DNA of 64,000 nucleotides from Strigamia acuminata (taxonomy: Eukaryota > Arthropoda > Chilopoda > Geophilomorpha > Linotaeniidae): NCBI GenBank assembly GCA_949358305.1, contig OX442315.1:36854427-36918426 (forward strand), read 5' to 3'. The position numbers and the translations under genes are program-made. Under the pieces are notes generated by a model that made no database searches, had not been told where the DNA came from, and worked only from the letters and a program-made list of their open reading frames with translations. Numbering within the stretch: the stretch's first letter is position 1; each line of letters starts with the position of its first letter. Shown in pieces: positions 35,301 through 45,185 of the stretch.

Positions 35301-38300
35301 GTTAGTGATGAATTGAAAAGTTTTTTTTCTTTTAATTGAAGTCAACAGGATTTAAGTAAATAATTGATTTCAGTTCATCCGTAGTTAAACACACCACAAG
35401 AGTGGTTCATTTACTCAATGAAAATTAACGAATAAAACATTTCTTTTCTAAAGTAGATAAATCTCTGTACAGAATTTAAACAAATTTATCAAAAGGTTCT
35501 CCTAAGGGATTTTTTTGTTGTTGATTTTGCATAAGAAAATAGCTGTTCCCTTTGGCTTAATTTAGCTGTTGGTTCAGTTCAATGTACCTATTTTTTCTGA
35601 AGAAATAAATAATTATTGTTTACGTACCGTAGTTAAATATGAATTTAAAAAACAAATGGATTTTTAGTTTCTAGTTTTTTTTGTTACAAAAAGTTTTGTT
35701 TTTACAAAAAAAATAAAAAAAACCAAAAAAGGTACACTACTTAATAATAACAATTATTGCCTAGTATATCCAGGAACCAGGTCATAATTAATTTAGAAAA
35801 ACTGGGTCCACTGGGAATTTTCCATTGACTCACAAACCTACTTTTTGTTTTATTTATTTATTTATTTATTTGTTGTATTTATTATCTAAATGCAATATGT
35901 TTAGTCAGAAAGAAAGTTTATGTTGTCTATTAAATTGAAACTTGACCCACTTTTCCGCATTTACAGAATAAACAACTACAGATTGCGAGCACCGAACAAT
36001 TTCTCATCGTCAGCGGCACAGTGCATTCCGAAGTTCTCGAATTCACCGCTGGATGGCGAGTGGCGCGATACTGTGGCTCTTTACCCGCTCACTGGGTCGT
36101 GAGATTTGAACCCCCTGTTCATCTGCCCGAAGTTGAGCATGCAACGCAGAGAGAACCTGTCGAAGTAGAAAGTATGCCTCCAACTTCGATTCACGAGCAA
36201 CCAGGTGAAGAGGAAAAAATGCAGGTGAAAAAAAAAATTATTGCGATGCAATGACCTAATTTGATTGTTTAACATTTCTTTTGATTTCTTTTACATTATT
36301 ATTTTCAAAATTAAAAACATAAAAAAAAAAAAAAAAAAAAAATACACGTAGAAAGTATTTGGTAATGATATCTTAAAGTCGTTTACGACTCACGCCTCAT
36401 TGCGGAAGAGGTCACAGATTAAGCAATGTATAAGCAAAAGAAAAGCTTTGCCCAACCCGCCCATGTCACTGAACTTTTGTTTCAAAAGTATGCGGTGATT
36501 AAGATTTATTTTATTTTTATTTGTTTTTACTGAAGTGATAGTAAAAATCACTACAAATTATTTTCAAATGCAAAACCAGCCATGTGTCATTCTTTGGAAT
36601 CTTGGGAATCCTCTGGAATCTTGGGAATTCTCTGGAATCTTGGGAATCCTCTGGAATCTTGGGAATCCTCTGGAATCTTGGGAATCCTCTGGAATCTTGG
36701 GAATCCTCTGGAATCTTGGGAATCCTCTGGAATCTTGGGAATCCTCTGGAATCTTGGGAATCCTCTGGAATCTTGGGAATCCTCTGGAATCTTGGGAATC
36801 CTCTGGAATCTTGGGAATCCTCTGGAATCTTGGGAATCCTCTGGAATCTTGGGAATCCTCTGGAATCTTGGGAATCCTCTGGAATCTTGGGAATCCTCTG
36901 GAATCTTGGGAATCCTCTGGAATCTTGGGAATCCTCTGGAATCTTGGGAATCCTCTGGAATCTTGGGAATCCTCTGGAATCTTGGGAATCCTCTGGAATC
37001 TTGGGAATCCTCTGGAATCTTGGGAATCCTCTGGAATCTTGGGAATCCTCTGGAATCTTGGGAATCCTCTGGAATCTTGGGAATCCTCTGGAATCTTGGG
37101 AATCCTCTGGAATCTTGGGAATCCTCTGGAATCTTGGGAATCCTCTGGAATCTTGGGAATCCTCTGGAATCTTGGGAATCCTCTGGAATCTTGGGAATCC
37201 TCTGGAATCTTGGGAATCCTCTGGAATCTTGGGAATCCTCTGGAATCTTGGGAATCCTCTGGAATCTTGGGAATCCTCTGGAATCTTGGGAATCCTCTGG
37301 AATCTTGGGAATCCTCTGGAATCATTAATTCACGCAATCACAATTTGTCTGGAGAATAATTTGGAGTGTTTTGTACTTTATTTATTTTCATTTATTTATT
37401 CAAGTTTTTGCCCCTTAGAAATCCTAGAATAACTTTACGTTGGCTTCTCCCAATTTGACCAATAGCACTTTTGCTTAGTACTTTGATATTTTATTTTTTA
37501 TGATTACCGCCACGACAAAAATGGTGTCTGTGATATTTCCAGTCCAGTTATGTATCCGTAACAGTACTGGAATTGGTAAAATTTCACTAACTACCACTAA
37601 AAATGCTTTCGCTTCCGACCTCCTAGATTAATTATTGTGCACCTACAATCCTCGACCATTTAAGGGTTAATGAATTAAAATTATTAAATTTTACTCGTAG
37701 ATTTTAACGGATTCGTTGACACCAAAGGAAAACAAAGAAGCCGAGAGATTACCGCCAGACCCTGCTCTTATCCAAAGAGCGGAGGACATTGCAGTACTGG
37801 AGGAGAAAACTTCCATCTTGGCTGAAAAACTAGATCTTCCTGGAGAGACAATTAGGCCTAGTTTCGAAGGACCACCGGTTGTGGAGAAGTTAGCCATGTT
37901 GGAAGAAAAAATACCTCACGAATTGATCCCGGCTATCTTCGAAGAAAATGGCGAAGGAAAAGATGGTTTGACAGACGATGGAGATACCGGCCTATTGTAT
38001 TCCGAAAAACTTTTGTTGGCAGATAAATTAATAGAGGATAGAACAGAAAATGTAAAATCTAGTGCAGATGAGAAATCAACTGTGGAAAAAGGTCACGAGG
38101 ATTCGTTTGCATTGCAGAATAATTTACCGTCGTCCACAGATTTTCCTCATTCAACCGCTACTTCGCTACATGAAGAAAAATATCCTAGTAGTACTAGTAA
38201 AGGTGAATACATTACATACAATGCTTTTTTTATTGGGGTAGTAATAGCTGTTAGTTTTTGACCACATAATTTTACAAATAGAAAATGACTAACAATTAAG

Positions 38301-38494
38301 GATTTTGAATTTTGAAAATATCAGAAGTTGAATTATTTTATCTTTATTGGCTGATTCTTAATTTATTTTATATTTATTATTTTGTTCTAGATAAATTTGA
38401 TACGAGAAGAAAACGTTCAGCATGCGATGTGCATTGTTGGTACTACATCAGAAAAACAAAGGGATACAAAAGATGTTTTAATAAATGTTTTTAA
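21465..38494 (+). CDS. BRICHOS-domain type II membrane precursor with a furin-released cysteine hairpin peptide (7 exons)
   Basis: Exons: 21465-21542, 24427-24654, 24962-25033, 33842-33940, 35967-36224, 37701-38202 and 38391-38494. All introns are GT-AG and all phases agree, giving 446 residues. Residues 1-41 are a short cytoplasmic tail ending in RRLK; 42-64 are a membrane anchor; a poly-Pro stalk follows. A BRICHOS domain spans about 75-203, with its two expected cysteines at 139 (GLCLVGRL) and 195 (ARYCGSLPAHWV; compare the CGEVPLYYI end of lung surfactant protein C). Residues 204-416 are an acidic linker. RRKR (418-421) is a furin-type site. The last 25 residues carry four cysteines as C-x3-C-x12-C-x3-C, with net charge about +5. 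BRICHOS domains chaperone a hydrophobic or beta-prone C-terminal segment in the secretory pathway, and annelid arenicin-type precursors share this order. Antimicrobial activity is inferred, not shown. Confidence 0.85.
24427..24654 (+). CDS. BRICHOS gene exon 2 (membrane anchor)
   Basis: Acceptor TTTGTAG, donor GTGAGT, phase 0 at both ends. It encodes residues 27-102: the hydrophobic segment IIAAIIFAFLVLIAAAALVG, five prolines, then the first BRICHOS strand (EVYTIRLKD). Confidence 0.85.
24962..25033 (+). CDS. BRICHOS gene exon 3
   Basis: A 72-base exon, phase 0 at both ends (acceptor AAAG, donor GTAAGA). It encodes 24 residues including EIIYMLKDFSR, the segment before the first BRICHOS cysteine. 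Confidence 0.8.
25327..26264 (+). repeat. 5' LTR of the gag-only element
   Basis: It holds a palindromic CRE, TGACGTCA (25470-25477), 11 bases before a TATATAAG box (25489-25496). Inverted CCGGTC/GACCGG segments surround the TATA box. AATAAA lies at 26199-26204. The 100-codon frame from 25716 is not supported as a gene. Confidence 0.9.
26267..26284 (+). promoter_or_regulatory. tRNA-Pro-type primer binding site
   Basis: TGGGGGCCCGTCCGGGAT begins two bases after the 5' LTR. It differs by one base from the site complementary to animal tRNA-Pro. A perfect version occurs at 59935. Confidence 0.85.
26388..29426 (+). CDS. gag: Gag polyprotein of the pol-less element, 1012 residues
   Basis: The ATG at 26388 directly follows a 38-base A run. 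The first ~190 residues are polar and acidic. A long charged coiled coil spans about 190-310 (repeats such as EREIAREI and MEQEIARERQ). A variable middle part follows. A retrotransposon Gag capsid-type region lies at about 685-840 (ARNWYADV, then WEDFVIKFHNQY, then LREYVQRADSLFREM). One CCHC zinc knuckle is at about 950-963 (CNFCREDGHWRQDC), with a final Glu/Lys-rich helix. It should assemble particles and bind element RNA in the cytoplasm. It is unusually long for Gag, mainly because of the N-terminal coiled coil. There are no internal stops, so it is probably still functional. Confidence 0.93.
29720..30657 (+). repeat. 3' LTR of the gag-only element
   Basis: Apparently identical copy of the 5' LTR, preceded by the purine-rich primer tract and followed by the TGTT target duplication. 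Confidence 0.9.
31265..31671. mobile_element. Foldback MITE in intron 3 of the BRICHOS gene
   Basis: The first 46 bases, starting CAATAAGGGATTTCATAAATG, are repeated inverted at the end (31626-31671) with about seven mismatches. The repeats also contain the pair CGCTGAAGGTGCTGAAGTGATT and its complement. The interior is T-rich. No transposase is present and the target duplication is unclear. Confidence 0.7.
33842..33940 (+). CDS. BRICHOS gene exon 4 (first BRICHOS cysteine)
   Basis: Acceptor TTTTTACAG, donor GTAAGT, 33 codons, phase 0 at both ends. Encodes HKDFKRGLCLVGRLND and a helical AKQRAKAFK tail. Confidence 0.85.
35967..36224 (+). CDS. BRICHOS gene exon 5 (end of BRICHOS domain)
   Basis: Acceptor TTTACAG, donor GTGAAA, 86 codons, phase 0 at both ends. 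It encodes the second BRICHOS cysteine within VARYCGSLPAHWV, then the start of the acidic linker. Confidence 0.85.
36591..37323. repeat. 19-bp minisatellite, about 38 copies
   Basis: The unit TCTGGAATCTTGGGAATCC repeats almost without error, with one variant base near 36629. It lies in intron 5 of the BRICHOS gene. The unit is itself two related halves (GGAATCTTG and GGAATCCTCT). Since 19 is not a multiple of 3, all three plus frames cycle through the same peptide and stay open; the minus strand also has an open frame. These frames are repeat artefacts, not genes. Confidence 0.97.
37701..38202 (+). CDS. BRICHOS gene exon 6 (acidic linker)
   Basis: Acceptor CTCGTAG, donor GTGAAT. The exon is 502 bases: phase 0 in, phase 1 out. 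The 167 residues are rich in Glu, Asp, Lys, Ser and Pro, with repeated LEEK/AEKL/ADKL heptad-like segments. No cysteine is present, so the four cysteines of the C-terminal peptide can pair only with each other. Confidence 0.8.
38391..38494 (+). CDS. BRICHOS gene exon 7 (furin site and mature cysteine peptide)
   Basis: Acceptor TTGTTCTAG after a T-rich tract; the phase-1 G from exon 6 completes a GAT codon. The exon encodes DKFDT-RRKR followed by 25 residues beginning SACDVHCWYYIRK and ending CFNKCF, then TAA at 38492-38494. The whole mature peptide is therefore on one small exon. Confidence 0.85.
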
Positions 38495-38985
38495 TTGTTT
38501 GAAATTTTAAATCTAAAAAAAAATATGTTTTCTATAAATATCTCAGGTTGTTACCCAGCGAATTTATGATTATTGTTGTCACTAGTTGGAAACCCATCAA
38601 TAATGATGGGAAGGGGAAATAATAAGACGTTTGAATTTGATTTAGCTTGGTGAGGCCGACGTAGGGTGGCGCTAGCGCACGTTAGCGCAGGCGCAGTGTT
38701 ACGGTCCAATAAACATTGCAATGCCTACTGTGGTCTAAAAAATGCTGATTACCATAAATATAAATGCAATGTAAAAATTCAAATTTTAATTCACTTTTCT
38801 GTTGAATTGGAATTCACTTTTCTGTTGAATTGGGATTCACTTTTCAATGATTTTTACATTGAATTTGAATTTACAAGGATCAGCATACTGTTTGAATTCA
38901 ACAGAAAAATCACCTGAACCATGTTGATTTGTCTGCACCTTGGTGAAGCAGACACCACTTAAAATGAAAATTTACTTGAGTTTAA

Positions 38986-39181
38986 AGCCCGGTTCACACC
39001 AGCAAGCAAAAGTATCAAGAATGCTTGCAAGCATTCTTGATACTTATCCACCAACCAATCAAAATCAATCCTGATTGGTTTAAATTAAGAAGATTGATTT
39101 TGATTGGTTGGTGGATAAGTACACTCTGCGTACTTACTTACTAATATGAATGGCTTACTTGCTTGCTAGTGTGAACCAGAC
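38986..39181. mobile_element. TTAA-flanked hairpin MITE, 196 bp
   Basis: TTAA at 38982-38985 and 39182-39185 flanks inverted ends AGCCCGGTTCACAC and GTGTGAACCAGAC. The interior is a long palindrome: ACTTATCCACCAACCAATCA pairs with TGATTGGTTGGTGGATAAGT. There is no coding capacity. The flanks suggest piggyBac-type insertion; a 3-bp TTA-type (Harbinger) reading is also possible. Confidence 0.75.
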
Positions 39182-40842
39182 TTAACAGCGCCACCCAGCG
39201 TCACCAACACCAAGCTGAGACATATGTTAATGCGTAGACCAAGCAGATTATTATTATTCAGATGGAGATGAGATTGTTGTTATTCTTACATTTTCTTTGT
39301 CGAAAATTTAATTCAATCCAACTCCCAATAGCAAACCGCAAAAAGTTGCGAATTTTCATTGATGGAGAACTTATTTAATTTATGAAAAATTTGTGCACAT
39401 ACAAAAGTTGATTTGATGTATTCCTAGTGCTTAACTACTTTTGGCATGGTTACTACTGTAGGTAGTACATTCAAAAAATCATTTTGATTAAAACTTTTTA
39501 CATTTTTAATCAGCATCATGTAACTTTAAAAAAATGGCGACTTGTTCTTGTTTGCTTTTGTAATGGGAATACACACAGCAACTTAAGTACCAAAAGATGT
39601 TTTGCTGCAGATACTATAATGGGGTTGGAGTGTTTTTAAATCGAGATAAATGATGATAAAAAATATTTTTTATTTTTGATGGAAAAATTCATTGTGATAA
39701 AACTATTACAGAAATTGCCATGTTTGATTGCAAACAAAATGTAAATAGGATTTTTATGGTGGTGTATTTTAATATCATGAGAGCAAGATTTATTTATATG
39801 TCGCGCAGTGTAGGGGCCAATAATTCCAAAATTAAGGAAAAAATTTGCAGATGTTCAAAACTCTAATGCAGGGCCCCAAAAGAACTGCGGTTCATAAATC
39901 TGCCGCTGGTAGATGAACGTGTTGTAAATATTTAATGTATACATTTATTATGCCTTTACTTGATTTACAAAGGGGGAAATATTTTAATTATAATGATTTT
40001 AGAATTGGTTTTAGCTGCTTTCATGTATTTGTGAATAAATCTCGAGTTTTTAATGTAATATTTTATTTTCAGCGGTAAACAAATTTCATTTTTACTGGAG
40101 CTATAAACAAATTTAGATAAAACAATAATGCAGATGGAAAAGTTGATTTTCTAATGGCATACTTCATATTTTTGATAATTGTGGGCCATTGATTAGTTTT
40201 TTTGTATACATTTTTAATATACAGGGTGTTTTAATAAAGTGTTTGCAGTCGAATATTTCTGCCACTAAGTAGTAATCACAGATTTTGTTGTTTAGAGTAA
40301 ACAGGGATGGGCAATTAATTCATTAAAGAACAAATTTAAGTTTTCAGCAATGTGTCATGGGTTTTCACATTGTAACTTAAATAGTAACAATGCAATCTGA
40401 AAAACGCCAATTGTAAGGTTGTAGACCGTCATTTGTTTAATCAGAAACCATTAAAATCAAATTTTTCCTCTTACAAAATGGGATAAAAACGCTTTTAATA
40501 GACTTCACTTTCCTGAAATGTGCATGAAACGAACCGCCAAATCAACCTGTTTTAATGTCACCAGTAGGTCGATGAAACGTCATTCGATTAAATGTACGAA
40601 CCCAGCCATGGGCATTCGTGGATCTATAATGAAAATTGTGGTAATAAACAATAACAATTAAGCTGTATGATTAATCCAAGGGGGCCAACAATTGCTATAA
40701 ATCTCATTGATGGTTGGCAAAATCCCTCTAAAAATCTCCTACTCACCAAAATAATTGAGATTAAATTCAAAAGAAAATGCTCTTAGTTTTTGAGAAAAAA
40801 AATAAAAACACTTTGGGGCAGGGAGGGTTGAGTTGAGTCTCA

Positions 40843-40968
40843 TAAATCTTTAAATCTCTAATAAATCTTTAAATCTCTAATAAATCTTTAAACCTCTAAT
40901 AAATCTTTAAATCTCTAATAAATCTTTAGATCTCTAAAAATCTTTAAATCTCTAATAAATCTTCAAAT
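40843..40968. repeat. AT-rich 19-bp tandem repeat, 6-7 copies
   Basis: The unit TAAATCTCTAATAAATCTT is repeated with a few substitutions. Its period equals that of the unrelated minisatellite at 36.6 kb. Confidence 0.85.
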
Positions 40969-42432
40969 CAAATTCTTGAACCACTTGATCTTGACCCACG
41001 CATCGTTGTTGATGCCGATGCAAACAACCCATGGACTTGACTAAATTCAAGAATTTGTTACCGATGCACGCGTGAGTTTCCACAACGTAGGTATTCAACA
41101 GTTTAATGTGCGTTTTTAAGTCATTATCACACGAGCACAAAATGTGGAACTGTAATGTGTCATCTTTTAAGCAAATCGCCCAATCTTTTAGCCCAGATAA
41201 ATCTTGGTGACGCGAACGGTTGGAATTGTCCGTCATGGCTTTCCAATGCCTCGAATTTGTCGTTTGAACTTCGACTATCATCCAAAGTGAAGTTGGTGCT
41301 CCACAATTCTTCATTGAGACGGTCAAATTGAACAAAAATATCCGTTAGGTCAGCATTTGAATCTTCAGTTTCAAAGCAATTACCGGTAACCTCGTTTTCG
41401 TTTATTTCCATGCGATCCCTGGCGCTTTTCGTCCTCCCGTTTACTTTCCCAACGTTCCTGGCATTTCTCGTCCGCTTAAACCTTCCATTTCTTTTTTCAA
41501 CCTAAAATGAAATATAAATTAATCATAAATTAAATTATTCCGCCATGTGCCAGAGTAAATTTCACACACGGCGTGCACAATGCGTGCACAAGGCAACACT
41601 ACAGCTCGCAGTGTGCCATAGACAATAATACGGGGTGTACAACATTGTCCAATACAAGTTTTTAACTTGTTTTTCAATTAATAAAACGTGTATGAACACG
41701 TAATATATATAACGATGTTCGTAAAATTTGTTATAAACCATGCATGGTTTTCCTTGTGGTGTGTAGTACTTTTGTAATTGCGGTAGCGACAGACTTTAAC
41801 CGTTGTTTGGATTTTGAATGTGGGCGAAATTACCCAACTATAAGATAGAAATAAAGAGAGAAAAATAAATTCATTAATTAAACCTCGAATTAATTCTTAT
41901 GTACTCACGATTTAATAATATCATTCTAAAATTAACTTTGTGGAGCAATTGTAAAAGGAATGCTTGAAAAACATTTCCGTCAACAGTCAACACCGGGCTT
42001 TATAAAGTTGATTTTGTCTAGTTTTTGTAGGGTTTTATATAGTTACCTTGGGGTTTTACAGTTGGCAGAGATCGGCGCCACCAATCACCGCTCTCCTTCC
42101 ATTCAGTCAATCCTGGCGCTCCTTTTATTTTTATCGCCAGACGGCGCGAAATTCGTGCTGTACGGATTGAAAAATACTTTTTTTCCCCATAATGCATCGG
42201 AATGTGAACCGAAAGAAGTGGTGTTGTAATTCGTCTTCAGATGGCGTATTATCATAAAGAAAATAAACTACGGTATATTTTCTTTTTATTTAAAAAGGAA
42301 AATTTGTGTGACACATTTTTTATAAAAGAAATATTTATTTTCTTAATTGATATTTTAAATTTTAGATTAAAGGAAAATGTTTTCGTATTGAGCGTCGTCC
42401 ATTGCGCATATCGAGCACATTGAACTTCTGCA

Positions 42433-42515
42433 ATGGCGCGGTCTTCGAGCGAAGATTTACTAGTGACTGAAATTAAGTTTTCTGGTGGCCCACAAGCGAA
42501 TGGCGTAAAAACAAA
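42433..42515 (+). CDS. Candidate first coding exon of an unrecognised gene
   Basis: ATGGCGCGG in a good start context (CTGCAATGG) opens 27 codons with non-repetitive residues: MARSSSEDLL, then VTEIKFSGGP. It ends at a strong donor, AAA-GTGAGTG, in phase 2. The next open plus-strand exon at 45098 accepts phase 2 exactly. I recognise no domain. The evidence is splice-signal and phase consistency only. Confidence 0.45.
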
Positions 42516-45097
42516 GTGAGTGAATGTACAAACATTTGATTTAACGAGGTTTTAAGAGAGAACGTTGGTTACTTCGATTGTGCGTAGCGGTATGTAAAAT
42601 AGGTAATATTTATTATTCTCGATTTTTTTGTTCTCGGCTAAACTGTTACTGATTTTAGTCTTTGTTATGTTTGCAATGGGATGAGGAACAGGAATAGAAA
42701 GGCTCCATCTGTCGCTCTCAAAGTGAAAACTCAAAGCGGCTACTAAAGTAAATACAATGTCAAATAATCCCAACTGATGCCAGCTTCCTGTCATTCTGAC
42801 ATTTTACTCCTTTGCCGGTCCCACTGGTGGTCTCATCAACCACCCTGAAGTAAAAGCATGGGAAATGTTTCAACATTTTTATGATCCTAAGATTATGTTC
42901 TATTTGAGCAAATAGAATTTATTTTTAGTTTAGAATAAGAATGAATCAGACATGTTTTCCTTTGTCAGAGCCGTTTTAAGCCGCCTACACTTTTCAGTTC
43001 GAGGTCCCAAATTGTTAGCAACTTCCCAAATAGTCCAGTCCACCGGTGACTCCTGAAAATCAGCCTCCGATAATCAGGATTTGGGGTTCGTAAACACATG
43101 TTGACCACCATGGAAAATCGGACCAAACAACTCAATCTATTCAATTCTGTCACCTCTGCCGGGCACATAGAAAATGCACAAGGAATACATGAATGCGACA
43201 GTTCGGTGAAATCTATTCGATTATCGAAATTAATTTTTTTTTTTAATTTTCACTTCGATGGAGATTGCTGGATTTGTCGGCCAATAAAAATTCGTCGTGC
43301 ACGCGTTCTTGTGATTTGCAACTCGCCTGTGTGTAAATTCGGCAATGCACTTTGTTTCCAAAATTATAAAACTTGAAATTTTTAGATTTCCGAGTTGAGA
43401 AAAGATTCAAATATCGTGCTGAAAAGATTTAAATGTTGAACAAAAATTTTTTTTTTATGTGTCTGTCTATCGCGAGATGTGCTGGCTCGTTAGACAGTGC
43501 CGATACCGCTGTGTTTTTGGGCAGTACTCTAAATCTATAGTTAATTAATCCTATACGTAAAATAAAGTGAAAAATTGAATTGAATTACTAGTAAATTTGA
43601 ATCTAACATGAAAAATGGTCGCTAATTTATAGTCTGCTTTCTTTCAGTCGCAGTAGGCGTGCACACAACGTTGAACTGAAATTAAACAACGAAACGTTAA
43701 TTTGTCAGCAATTCTAAACAGACTTTTTGAATGCAGTGATTATCAAAGAATAATGAAATTCAATTAAGTCCTTGAGTCAAATTGGAAACGGAAGTTGAGG
43801 GAAATTTTAGATTATTTTGTAAACACTTGACATTTGAATCGTGTGTGTGCAGTGATATAATATCTTTATATCATATGATCGGTTTCTTTTATGTGTTGGA
43901 TGAGTAAAATGTGTGATGGAGACAAACAGATGGGGGCGTTGGAGGGTGTTGACCCACCAAGGGGCGATTGGGTGTCACATGTTTGCCCATTGGACCTACT
44001 CAACCTGAATAAACATGGCAAGCAGGATATTACTGGGGACATTATGCCACTGAAACCTCTTACTCAATAACATAAGAAGCAATGTACTTTCAACTCTTGC
44101 GCTATTCAACAATAATTAATGGCAAGTGTCTCATTGATTTGATTTTCTTTTGTTTTGTATTGAAATAATACGAAAAAAAAATTAAAATCATTTATTTTTA
44201 ATCTAAATATTTTCAGCTTGACGAGCCAATCTTTGAGTTCGCGTTAAATATAAGGAACACCTATCTCAATGCGCACTTGCTATTTGATAATAAGTGATTA
44301 TAAGTGATTTTAATGACATTAATGAACGTATAGTTGACAGGACATTGATGCAGAAATGGCTGACAATTTTGTAGTCATGGTTTGTATCCAAAATTTGGTT
44401 TTTGTGTCTGCTTGTAGGTTTTACGAGTAAATTAAAATTAAATTTTTTTTTATTTTTACCCAATTAACGAAGTATGACAAGGCTTACCATATTTGAACAT
44501 ACGTCTGCTTTTAAGCACGTTTTCTGACGGTTTTTGACGATGAATGCTTCACCTTGAATCATTAGGCTATAGCATTTACAAGTTTGTCTGTTTGTGTGTG
44601 TGTGTACGACCGTACATTGTTGAAAAAGTCAGTTAAATATTTGCAACTGTTTAACATTCAAACGTTTTGTAACAAACAAATGTGAAGCCGGTCTGTTTTC
44701 TTTTTCTCTATGGCAGTGTAATCACATTGAGTCGTGTTTATCCAACCAGAGGGCGTTGCAGCTGATTTTAGTGTGCGCGCTATGTTGCAACGAGTTAGTT
44801 CGAGCCACTGTCTTCCTGCTTGATTGGTTAGAATAACATTGCTCGAACAAATGTCTAGGTGAGCCGGTGTCAAGTTACCCGCTAGCATTGTTTGATCCTA
44901 TTAGTAATGCATAGACCCTCTTTTCAACGAATTCTGAGCCTTCAAGTTAAAAATAAATGATTGAACACCATAAATATCATATCACATTTCAACTCCAATG
45001 AAAGAAATTTTGATTGATATTTTTATAGTTTTATAGGGTGAAAATTCTTTCTATTTTCTTGTAAACGATTATAATTGATTGATTTTCCTTTCCACAG

Positions 45098-45185
45098 TCT
45101 GCGTCGTGTGTTATTAGGCCAAGGAAAGAGCATCCTGAGGAATGGCATTGACGGACCCTGCTGTGCATTCACGTCAAGAACCCAG
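45098..45185 (+). CDS. Candidate second exon of the unrecognised gene
   Basis: Acceptor CTTTCCACAG is good; donor CAG-GTTGGT is weaker. Joined in phase 2 to the exon at 42433 it stays open for 30 codons (LRRVLLGQGKSILRNGIDGP, then a CC pair) and leaves phase 0. No homology recognised. Confidence 0.45.

Larger units (their letters stand above)
38495..42432. other. Intergenic DNA between the BRICHOS gene and the next candidate exon
   Basis: It holds a TTAA-flanked MITE (38986-39181), a 19-bp tandem array (40843-40968) and two overlapping minus-strand frames (40952-41411) of uncertain status. I see nothing else to support. Confidence 0.45.

Noticed and set aside
36535-37432. Three long plus-strand frames and one minus-strand frame of 250-280 codons
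   Set aside because: They are produced by the 19-bp minisatellite cycling through all frames; they lie in an intron and have no start context.
40221-40245. TACAGGGTGTTTTAATAAAG, like a mariner-type terminal repeat
   Set aside because: No matching inverted end with TA flank was found nearby.
40952-41411. Minus-strand frames of 127 and 83 codons
   Set aside because: The residue content is protein-like, but the two frames overlap out of phase, no family is recognised and part is an AT-rich tandem repeat. Possibly a decayed transposon gene; not enough to call.
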